Origin: Burkholderia anthina
Lineage (GTDB): Bacteria > Pseudomonadota > Gammaproteobacteria > Burkholderiales > Burkholderiaceae
DNA: 64,000 nt
Direction of reading: 5' to 3'
Assembly: GCF_001547525.1 (NCBI RefSeq)
Contig: NZ_LNJP01000003.1
Location: 1,798,001-1,862,000 of the forward strand
In this document: positions 53,877 to 64,000 of the stretch, in pieces
How positions within the stretch are numbered: the stretch's first letter is position 1
Layout: every line of letters starts with the position of its first letter
The notes under the pieces: generated by a model
Seen by the model: only the letters and a program-made list of their open reading frames with translations
What the model was told of the DNA's origin: nothing
The model's database searches: none
Made by a program: the position numbers and the translations under genes

Positions 53877-55283
53877 TCAGACGCTGTAGCCGATCCGCAG
53901 GACGCCCCATGGCCGTCCGCCGACGACGATCGGCGCGGACACGTCCTTCATCAGCGCGAACTGGCCGTTGCCCATGTCGCGCCGATAGGTCTGCAACAGG
54001 AACGGCTTGTCGTGCGACACGGACATGCGCGCCGTCCGGTCCGTGTAGATCCGGCGATTCCGTGAGTTCGCCGCGTTCCAGGCGGCGTCCGCGCGCTGCG
54101 GCAGCGAGAACTTCCGGTTGTGGGTCGGCAGGTAGCACTGCCGGTCGAAACTCGCGCAGTAGACGATCCGTTCGTCGAGATCGAGCACCGGTTCCTGGAT
54201 GGCCGGCAGCACGCGATCGGTGAACGCCGTGAAGCGCGTCATGAACTGCTGCGGGTCGGTACCCGGAATCGGTTCGTAGTGCGTGTCGAAGAGCGCGTCG
54301 AGCGCGATATCGCCGCGGCCGACCGCGTCCTCGAAGAGCTTGCTGATCGCGGCGGCCGTGCTCCGCGCGGTGTCGATCAGGCGCGTGTCGGGCGATTCGA
54401 TGCCGGTCGCGGCCGTGAGCTCGATCAGCGTTTCGGAAACGGAGAGCAGGTTGCCGAGCCGGTCCTTGGCCTGCGAGAAATTGTCGGCCGAGTTCTCGAC
54501 GCCGGACGCCATCTCGCCCACCTGCTCGTCGAGACGGTGGCACTGCGCCTCGATCTCGTCCGTCAGCGATGCGATCTGTTCGGCCTCGCCCGCGAGCTCG
54601 GTGATCGCGTGCCCGGTTGCGTGCACGACCTCGCCGATCGTGCGGGTGCCCTCGCGCACGCGGTGCGCGCGGGCGGCGTTGTCGGTGCCTTCCGCGAGCA
54701 GGTGCTCGGTCTGCTCGGCGAGCCGCGCGAGCGTCGTCTCGATCTGGGCCGTGGCCTGCCCGGTCTTCGCGGACAGGTTCTTGACCTCGGCCGCGACGAC
54801 CGCGAAGCTGCGGCCGGATTCGCCGGCGCGCGCGGCCTCGATCGCGGCGTTCAGCGCGAGCAGGTGAGTCTGTCGGGCGATCACCGAGATCTCCTCGGAG
54901 ACGGCCCGCACGTGATCGAGCGCGTCGCGCAGCGCGCCCATCTGGTCGCTGATCGTGGTGACGCCCTCGACGAGGCCGTGAATGTCGGCGAGCGACGCCT
55001 CGATCGTCTGCTGCGACTGTCGGACCGCGTTCGATGCGTTGGCGCTGACGTCGCGCACCTGCTGCGCGGCCTCGGCGATCCGGTGGTTGCCGCGCAGCGT
55101 GAGGGCGGCCGATTCGCGCAGCGTGTGGCAGACCTCCGCCTGCCGCGCGACGCGGGCCGCGACTTCCTCGACGTGGCCCGATACGTCGCAGATCTCGATG
55201 CCGAGCCGGCCTGCCTGCTCGGCGATGTCGCCGACGAGCGCGCGCGACGAACGGCGGCCGCGGCCGATTCCGAAGAAGTTCAC
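53877..55283 (-). CDS. Soluble methyl-accepting chemotaxis protein with C-terminal sensor domain
   Basis: 468 residues from a GTG at 55283 (AAGGAG 10 nt upstream). No transmembrane helix. Residues about 20-320 form the coiled-coil signalling domain, with the hairpin tip IARQTHLLALNAAIEAARAG around residues 140-160 (His replaces the common Asn after QT). The C-terminal 130 residues are a sensor domain: PVLDLDERIVYCASFDRQCY, LQTYRRDMGNGQFALMKDVS and GGRPWGVLRIGYSV, a Cache/PAS-like pattern seen at the C-terminus of cytosolic receptors. The order signalling-then-sensor is the reverse of classical MCPs. Likely senses a cytoplasmic cue; no che genes are adjacent. Confidence 0.87.
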   Translation of the reverse strand: MNFFGIGRGRRSSRALVGDIAEQAGRLGIEICDVSGHVEEVAARVARQAEVCHTLRESAALTLRGNHRIAEAAQQVRDVSANASNAVRQSQQTIEASLADIHGLVEGVTTISDQMGALRDALDHVRAVSEEISVIARQTHLLALNAAIEAARAGESGRSFAVVAAEVKNLSAKTGQATAQIETTLARLAEQTEHLLAEGTDNAARAHRVREGTRTIGEVVHATGHAITELAGEAEQIASLTDEIEAQCHRLDEQVGEMASGVENSADNFSQAKDRLGNLLSVSETLIELTAATGIESPDTRLIDTARSTAAAISKLFEDAVGRGDIALDALFDTHYEPIPGTDPQQFMTRFTAFTDRVLPAIQEPVLDLDERIVYCASFDRQCYLPTHNRKFSLPQRADAAWNAANSRNRRIYTDRTARMSVSHDKPFLLQTYRRDMGNGQFALMKDVSAPIVVGGRPWGVLRIGYSV

Positions 55284-55519
55284 GTTGGTGGGTCTCCTTG
55301 AGGCATGCGCGCCGGGCTCCCGGCGGATTTGGGCGTGCGTTCCTGACTTGACGGCAGCACGGCCGCGGACTTGAGGCCGGGTAAACATCGAGATCGGCAT
55401 GCGGGACGGCCGGGCCGGCGCCGCCCAGCACGCGTTTGCGCCGCGTTGCCGTCGCGGCCGCGCCGAGATCCGGCGCCGAACGGGCGGCGCGCGGCGGCCG
55501 CCCGTGTACACGCGTTGCG

Positions 55520-56590
55520 TCAGAACACGTGGTGGATGCCGGCGTTGACGCCGACCGTCGTGCCGGGCAACCCATACAACGCGCCGCCCGTGATGCCGAG
55601 GCCCGTGTTCATCGCGCCGTGGTTGTTGACGACGCCGACCTGCGCATACAGGCCCGTGCGCTTCGACAGGCTGTAGTCGGCGCCGATCGCGGCAAGCAGC
55701 GAATGATTGTGCGAATCGTTGCGGTCGGTCGTGTACCACGCGCCGGTGTTCAGGTCGAGCGCCGGCGTGACGCGATAGTCGAGGCCGGCGCTGTATACGT
55801 TGTTGCTGAACGAGCCCGCGACCTTGTAGCTCGTAAACGACGCCTTGCCGGTCACCGGCCCGAACGTGTAGGCGGCGCCGATCGTGCGGCCGACGAACGC
55901 GACCGTGCTCGGCACCGGCGTCGGGGACGTGCCGCCGTTGCCGTCGTAGAGCGCCGCGTTGAGCATGAAGCCGCCGTTCGTATAGGTAAGGCTGCCGGAA
56001 TACTGGCGTCCCGCCTGGAAGTCGCCGGCCTTGCCGCCGAAGCCGAACATCGCGCTGGCCGTCAGCCCGGCGATCGTCGGGCTCGTGTACGAAATCGCGT
56101 TCGGGTTGAAGAGGCCCGTGACGAGTACGTTGTCGACGTACGGCACCAGCGCGGCGCCGAAGTGCGAGACGTTGCGCGGATCCGATCCGAGTATCGCGAG
56201 CACGAATGGCGAGAACTGCAGGCCGACCTTCGTTTCGCCGAAGCCGCCGTCGAGCCCGACCCACGCCTGGCGGCCGAAGAAGTTGCCGTTCGAATGGCCG
56301 AACGCGCCGTCCGTGATGTTGAAGCCGCTCTCCAGCTTGAATTTCGCGTGCAGCCCGCCGCCGAGATCCTCGGTACCCGTGATGCCGAAGTTGGTCGGGG
56401 TCATGCCCGTGTCGGTCAGCGCGAATTGACGTCCGGCGTTGCCGCCGGTTGCCGAATCGAGCGATCGACTCGTATAGAGCAACGCGGCGTCGAGGTCGCC
56501 GTACAGCGTGACGCTGCTCTGCGCGAAACTGCTCGTGCTGGCGGCCGCGCCGAAAAGCGCCGCGCAAATCATCCATGTCCTGCTTCTCAT
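55520..56590 (-). CDS. Outer-membrane porin (Gram-negative porin family, OpcP/Omp38-like)
   Basis: 356 residues from ATG 56590 (GGAGACATACG upstream). Signal peptide MRSRTWMICAALFGAAAST, mature start QSSVTLYGDLDAALLYTSRS, the classic Burkholderia trimeric porin opening. GTEDLGGGLHAKFKLESGFN and NFFGRQAWVGLDGGFGETKV are conserved strands, and the protein ends TTVGVNAGIHHVF with the terminal Phe needed for outer-membrane insertion. General diffusion porin. It lies upstream of the chemoreceptor on the same strand with about 236 bp between. Confidence 0.93.
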   Translation of the reverse strand: MRSRTWMICAALFGAAASTSSFAQSSVTLYGDLDAALLYTSRSLDSATGGNAGRQFALTDTGMTPTNFGITGTEDLGGGLHAKFKLESGFNITDGAFGHSNGNFFGRQAWVGLDGGFGETKVGLQFSPFVLAILGSDPRNVSHFGAALVPYVDNVLVTGLFNPNAISYTSPTIAGLTASAMFGFGGKAGDFQAGRQYSGSLTYTNGGFMLNAALYDGNGGTSPTPVPSTVAFVGRTIGAAYTFGPVTGKASFTSYKVAGSFSNNVYSAGLDYRVTPALDLNTGAWYTTDRNDSHNHSLLAAIGADYSLSKRTGLYAQVGVVNNHGAMNTGLGITGGALYGLPGTTVGVNAGIHHVF

Positions 56591-56802
56591 CGTATGTCTC
56601 CGTTTTGTGAGTGTTGTAATACGTACGACTAATTGAAAAGGCGGCGAAAGCGATGCGAGCCGCCTGCATGCCGTGCCGTCGGGGAACGCACGGCGATGCC
56701 TGTCGCCGGCGCGAAGGCGGCCGCGAGCCCGGCGTGGGAAACGGGATCGCGGCCGTGCCGCGGCGCCGCGTTGAAGCGATACGCCCGCCGTGGCGGGCGA
56801 TG

Positions 56803-58797
<1,995 letters not shown>

Positions 58798-59035
58798 GCG
58801 TTCGTGTGATTCCTGCTGCGCTCGGGAAAACGCAACATGCATGCCAGTTGCGCGACCGGGGCGCGACTGCGGCGAAAACCGCAGCAGTCGGGCGGGTGGC
58901 GCCCGATCCGACCGGCCCTGCGGTGTTGCGAATGACGGCGCGAGGCGGCGCGGCGTTCAGAAATGCAGCAGGTCGTGTTGCAGTCCTGAGCAGTGGATGG
59001 GCGAGCCGGCAGGCGGTCGCCCCGGCATGGCTGTG

Positions 59036-60896
<1,861 letters not shown>

Positions 60897-60913
<17 letters not shown>

Positions 60914-61211
60914 AGACGTTGCACCAGCCTTCGGCGGCAACCGTCTTGCCCGCGAACATCGGGCACGTACCGAAGGATTCGCCCGCGGCAGCCTTGTAGA
61001 AGCGGCAGTTCGAACACGTCTGGCCAGCCTGATACTTCGGGAACTTGCCTGCGTCGACGGCGGCCGCCTTGGCGCGGTAGCCGAGCGTCTTCGCCGTCGC
61101 ATCGTTTTCGTCGACGGGCGGGGCCGCCGCGAATGCACGGGGGCCGGCCGCGAGCGCGGCGCACAGGCCGGCGGCCTGAACGAAGAAGGTTCTGCGGTGA
61201 CGGGAGATCAT
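60897..61211 (-). CDS. High-potential iron-sulfur protein (HiPIP), Tat-exported
   Basis: 104 residues. The N-terminus [20 protein letters not shown] is a twin-arginine signal, consistent with export of a folded cluster protein. The mature part has the HiPIP cysteine pattern: [19 protein letters not shown] and [11 protein letters not shown], four Cys for one 4Fe-4S cluster. HiPIPs carry single electrons in the periplasm. CAGGA lies upstream. It sits between the cytochrome fusion gene and the sigma factor gene, which it overlaps. Confidence 0.92.
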
Positions 61212-61309
61212 GATGGGGTCCTGAATGAAATGAAAAGAAAAAGTCCGGTTCGCGCGCCGGGCAAACTGCCCGGCGCGGCGGTCGATCGAAACGAAGGTGG
61301 GCGGGCGGA

Positions 61310-62512
61310 TTACTTGCGCGGTCCGGCGATGAGCGGCGCCTTCGATGCGTTGGCGATCTCGGCGGTCAGCTTGCTCTTCGACGCGTCGTAGCCGTTCGAG
61401 TAAAGCAGGAACGCCATCAGATCCTCGTACTCCTGTGCGGTCATCTTGCCGGGGCGATCGGCGGGCATGTTGCTCGACATGTACAGGAAGATGCCGCCGA
61501 CCGTGATATGCGACTTGCCCTCGGGCGCGAACGATTCTCCGCTCAGCGCGGGCGCGGTATTGCCCTCGAGCTGATCGCCGTGGCATTTCGCGCACGCGTC
61601 GCCGTAGAGCTTCTTGCCGTGCTGCACCTGCGCCTGATCGAACGACGGGACGCCGCCGCCTTCGCTCGTCGACACCTTGATGAAGCCGCTCCTTGCCGGC
61701 CGCTGTGCGGACGCGAGCGCGCCGTCGAGAAACCGGCCGGGCACGCGTGTGGCGGCTTGCGCGATGTCGTCGGGCAGCGTCCAGCCGCGCGTGAGCGACG
61801 CGAGACGACCGTTGCCGCTCATCTGCGACAGCGTGGCGTCGATGCGCTTTTGCAGCGCGTCCTTGCCCGGCCCGAACGCGAACGACAGTTGCCAGTCGGA
61901 GTACGGCGACGACGTCGCCGCGACCTGGAACCGTTGTTTCGGATGGGCTCGCTCGTACGCGACGACGCTCGGATACCAGACGATCGCGCGCTGCGCACGG
62001 CCCGCGGCGAGCGCGCCGATCGTTTTCTCGCTCGTGTTCTCGAGGTCGAAGCGGGCGTTCGTCTGCTGCGCGGCGATCAGTTGCGACGGGCTGCCGTACG
62101 TGGCCGCGATCGTTTCCTTGGCGCCGGTCGGTGCTGGCGCGTCGCGCAGCGACACGCTGACGTAGCCGGAGCGCAGATAGCCCTGCGAGAACGTCATCCT
62201 GGATCCCGACGCATCGGCGATCGCCGAACGCGGGAAGCCGGCGATCACGTCGCAGTCGCGTTCGAGCGATTTCGTCAGCTCGCTGGCGGAGATGCCGTCG
62301 TCGTCGCCGTTGTCGTCCACGCCGTGTTTGTTGAAGGTCGCGGCGATGCCCGCGGCGCGGAACACTTCGCGCGCAACGGAGCGGTCGAGCGCGGTGGTCG
62401 GGCTGCCGGGCAGCGTGCAGACGCGCACGCCGGCCGACGCGGCTGCCGGTGTCAGCGCCACGCCCACGGCGAGCAGACTGGCGACGGTAACGGAAGTGAG
62501 GCGAGTATTCAT
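61310..62512 (-). CDS. Fusion of a periplasmic binding protein (XoxJ/MxaJ-like) and cytochrome c (XoxG-like)
   Basis: 400 residues, signal peptide MNTRLTSVTVASLLAVGVAL. Residues about 28-265 are a type II binding-protein fold: VRVCTLPGSPTTALDRSVAR, LERDCDVIAGFPRSAI, GYLRSGYVSVSLRDAP, AIVWYPSVVAYERAHPK. Residues about 300-385 are a class I cytochrome c: YGDACAKCHGDQLEGN (haem CxxCH) and FLYMSSNMPADRPGKM (Met ligand). In methanol dehydrogenase systems these are separate MxaJ/XoxJ and MxaG/XoxG proteins. It is 80 bp downstream of the PQQ dehydrogenase. An Asp-rich loop DDNGDDDG (residues 66-73) interrupts the binding-protein domain. Confidence 0.88.
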   Translation of the reverse strand: MNTRLTSVTVASLLAVGVALTPAAASAGVRVCTLPGSPTTALDRSVAREVFRAAGIAATFNKHGVDDNGDDDGISASELTKSLERDCDVIAGFPRSAIADASGSRMTFSQGYLRSGYVSVSLRDAPAPTGAKETIAATYGSPSQLIAAQQTNARFDLENTSEKTIGALAAGRAQRAIVWYPSVVAYERAHPKQRFQVAATSSPYSDWQLSFAFGPGKDALQKRIDATLSQMSGNGRLASLTRGWTLPDDIAQAATRVPGRFLDGALASAQRPARSGFIKVSTSEGGGVPSFDQAQVQHGKKLYGDACAKCHGDQLEGNTAPALSGESFAPEGKSHITVGGIFLYMSSNMPADRPGKMTAQEYEDLMAFLLYSNGYDASKSKLTAEIANASKAPLIAGPRK

Positions 62513-62592
62513 GATCGTATGTCCGGTTGAAGCAGGTGGGACGTCGCGCCCGCATCGGGCGCATGCGGGCGCGACTCGGGCGTGGCGCGTGT

Positions 62593-64000
62593 TCAGTTCA
62601 GCGCGAACACGTACAGCGTGCCGCCGCGCGGAACGTCCTTCGCGATGTCGGCCATCGGGCCGCCCCAGATCGGGTTCGCGCCGCCATAGCCGGCGAGCAC
62701 GGCGACATATTCCTTGCCGTCGACTTCATACACCGACGGTTGGGAAATGATGCCGCTCGCCAGTTGCGGGCTTTCCCACAGCACCTTGCCGGTCGCCGTG
62801 TCGAACGCGTACAGGTGGCCGTCGAGCGAGCCGCTGAACGCGAGGCCGCTCGCCGTGGTCGCGACGCCGCCGTTCCACGGCTTCTTCGACCAGTGGCTCC
62901 ACAGCTTCTTGCCGGTGTTCACGTCGATGGCCGTCAGTTCGCCGTAGCCTTCGCTGCCCGGTTCGGGCTTGATCTCGAAGCCTTCGCCGAGATACGGCAG
63001 GCCTTCCATGTAGCTGACCGACTTGCCGGTCAGGCTCATGCACGCATGCAGCGCGGGCACGACCGCGATGTTGCGTTCCTGGTCGTACGAGATCGACCAC
63101 CAGTTCTTGCCGCCGAGGAAGCTCGGGCACGTCTCGATCGTCGTGCCGGCCTTCGGGAACTTCGATGCGTCCTGGATCGGCTTGCCGTCGGCCGTGTAGC
63201 CGGTGACCGACAGCGCCTTCACGAACGGCGTCGCATAGATCAGCTTGCCGGTTGTGCGGTCGATCGCATGGAAGAAGCCGTTGCGGTCCGCGTGGATGAT
63301 CGCGTCGTAGTCCTTGCCCTTGTACTTGATGTCCGCGAGGACGGCCGCGTTCACGCCGTCGTAGTCCCACGTGTCGTTGTTCGTGTACTGGTAGTGCCAC
63401 TTCAGATTGCCGCTCTTCGCATCGAGCGCGAGCAGCGAGTCGGAATACAGGTTGTCGCCGGGGCGCAGCGCGGCGAGCCACGGGCCGGGGTTGCCGACGC
63501 CCCAGTACAGCGTGCGGGACGCGGCGTCGTACGTGCCGGTGAGCCACGCGGCGCCGCCGCCGTGGCTTTGCATGCCGTCGGGCCAGGTTTCCGCGCCCTT
63601 TTCGCCGGCGGCGGGGATCGTGTAGCGTTTCCAGACCTGTGAGCCGTCCTCCGGATTCAGCGCGGCGATGTAGCCGCGAATGCCGTATTCGCCGCCGGAC
63701 GTGCCGACGACGATCGCGCCGTCGATCGCGAGCGGCGCGAGCGAGAACGCGTAGCCGAGGCCCGGCTCGAACATCTGCTTCTTCCACACGAGATTGCCGG
63801 TCTGCGCGTCGAGCGCCGCGACTTCGCCGTTCAGCATCGCGATATAGACGTTCTTGCCGTACAGCGCGACGCCGCGGTTCACTACGTCGCAGCACGCGGT
63901 CTTGAACGAGGCCGCGCCGAGCTTCGGCTCGTATTTCCACAGCTGCTTGCCGGTCTTCGCATCGAACGCGTAGACGTTGTCCTTCGGCGTCGTCACGAAC
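62593..64000 (-). CDS. PQQ-dependent alcohol dehydrogenase, N-terminus outside window; predicted lanthanide type
   Basis: The last 469 codons are in the window, open to the right edge; the first in-window codons read FVTTPKDNVYAFDAKTG, so the true start is further right. Eight-blade propeller with repeated tryptophan-docking motifs (DAKTGKQLWKYEP, DAQTGNLVWKKQM, DAKSGNLKWHYQY). The vicinal Cys ACCDVVNRG, metal ligands Glu in GGEYGIRGY and Asn in GVGNPGPW, and the catalytic Asp in NNDTWDYDGVN are present. The second Asp two residues on (DYD) is the feature that separates lanthanide enzymes (XoxF, PedH) from calcium enzymes. Periplasmic; electrons would go to the adjacent cytochrome c. Confidence 0.9.
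   Translation of the reverse strand, partial: FVTTPKDNVYAFDAKTGKQLWKYEPKLGAASFKTACCDVVNRGVALYGKNVYIAMLNGEVAALDAQTGNLVWKKQMFEPGLGYAFSLAPLAIDGAIVVGTSGGEYGIRGYIAALNPEDGSQVWKRYTIPAAGEKGAETWPDGMQSHGGGAAWLTGTYDAASRTLYWGVGNPGPWLAALRPGDNLYSDSLLALDAKSGNLKWHYQYTNNDTWDYDGVNAAVLADIKYKGKDYDAIIHADRNGFFHAIDRTTGKLIYATPFVKALSVTGYTADGKPIQDASKFPKAGTTIETCPSFLGGKNWWSISYDQERNIAVVPALHACMSLTGKSVSYMEGLPYLGEGFEIKPEPGSEGYGELTAIDVNTGKKLWSHWSKKPWNGGVATTASGLAFSGSLDGHLYAFDTATGKVLWESPQLASGIISQPSVYEVDGKEYVAVLAGYGGANPIWGGPMADIAKDVPRGGTLYVFALN

Noticed and set aside
56782-56799. CGCCCGC-CGTG-GCGGGCG hairpin after acs as a terminator
   Set aside because: Short stem and no T-run on the minus strand; kept only as a remark in the acs entry.

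Overview
The window is GC-rich DNA with dense, short-spaced operons and gene families typical of Burkholderia: DUF4148 proteins, a DUF2339/DUF3999 pair, GATase1-AraC regulators, an ESPR-type trimeric autotransporter and a Gram-negative porin. The best guess is a secondary replicon of a Burkholderia cepacia complex species. That is inferred from gene content, not from a marker gene. No rRNA, tRNA, CRISPR array, insertion sequence or replication origin was seen.

Layout. 1-5436: the N-terminal 1812 codons of a giant repeat-rich trimeric autotransporter adhesin (minus strand, running off the left edge), preceded by an unusually AT-rich intergenic region. 6400-10183: small stand-alone genes (ferritin-like, flavin reductase, NIPSNAP, GNAT) and an orphan terminator that may end a small RNA. 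10349-15066: a DUF2339-DUF3999 membrane pair. 15673-19889: a choline ABC transporter (choV, choW, choX) with a GbdR-like regulator. 20077-25545: a TRIC-type channel with a coupled 42-residue ORF, a PACE efflux protein divergent from a LysR gene, a BNR-repeat protein with a MoaD/ThiS-like protein, an LpxO-like hydroxylase and two DUF4148 proteins. 25762-32683: one minus-strand operon for four-carbon acid sugar (tetronate) catabolism with its own GntR regulator. 32875-41272: a GATase1-AraC regulator divergent from sdaA-soxBDAG-folB. 41312-46668: a dead HTH fragment, a lytic transglycosylase, a rifamycin ADP-ribosyltransferase (arr) and a yehZYXW-type osmoprotectant ABC operon. 46835-47764: a 2-hydroxyacid dehydrogenase. 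47885-49995: a C-methyltransferase and a class I terpene synthase. 50488-56590: a lipoprotein X-Pro peptidase, a hypothetical protein, a soluble chemoreceptor and a porin. 56803-64000: acetyl-CoA synthetase, an RpoD-like sigma factor, a HiPIP, a binding-protein/cytochrome c fusion and a PQQ alcohol dehydrogenase cut by the right edge.

How the parts fit. Choline import, heterotetrameric sarcosine oxidase with a dihydroneopterin aldolase paralogue (folate supply), and serine dehydratase form the two ends of a choline-betaine-sarcosine-glycine-serine-pyruvate route; the middle steps are not in the window. The tetronate operon carries both an L-threonate and a D-erythronate dehydrogenase, feeding shared isomerase, kinase and decarboxylase steps. 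The right-edge cluster looks like a periplasmic alcohol oxidation chain: the dehydrogenase has the Asp-x-Asp signature of lanthanide enzymes, its presumed partner proteins (XoxJ-like and XoxG-like) are fused into one polypeptide, and acetyl-CoA synthetase could consume the acetate made.

The most novel-looking items are the methyltransferase-terpene synthase operon (probably a methylated, non-canonical terpene) and the fused binding protein-cytochrome c beside a predicted lanthanide alcohol dehydrogenase, a HiPIP and a private sigma factor.
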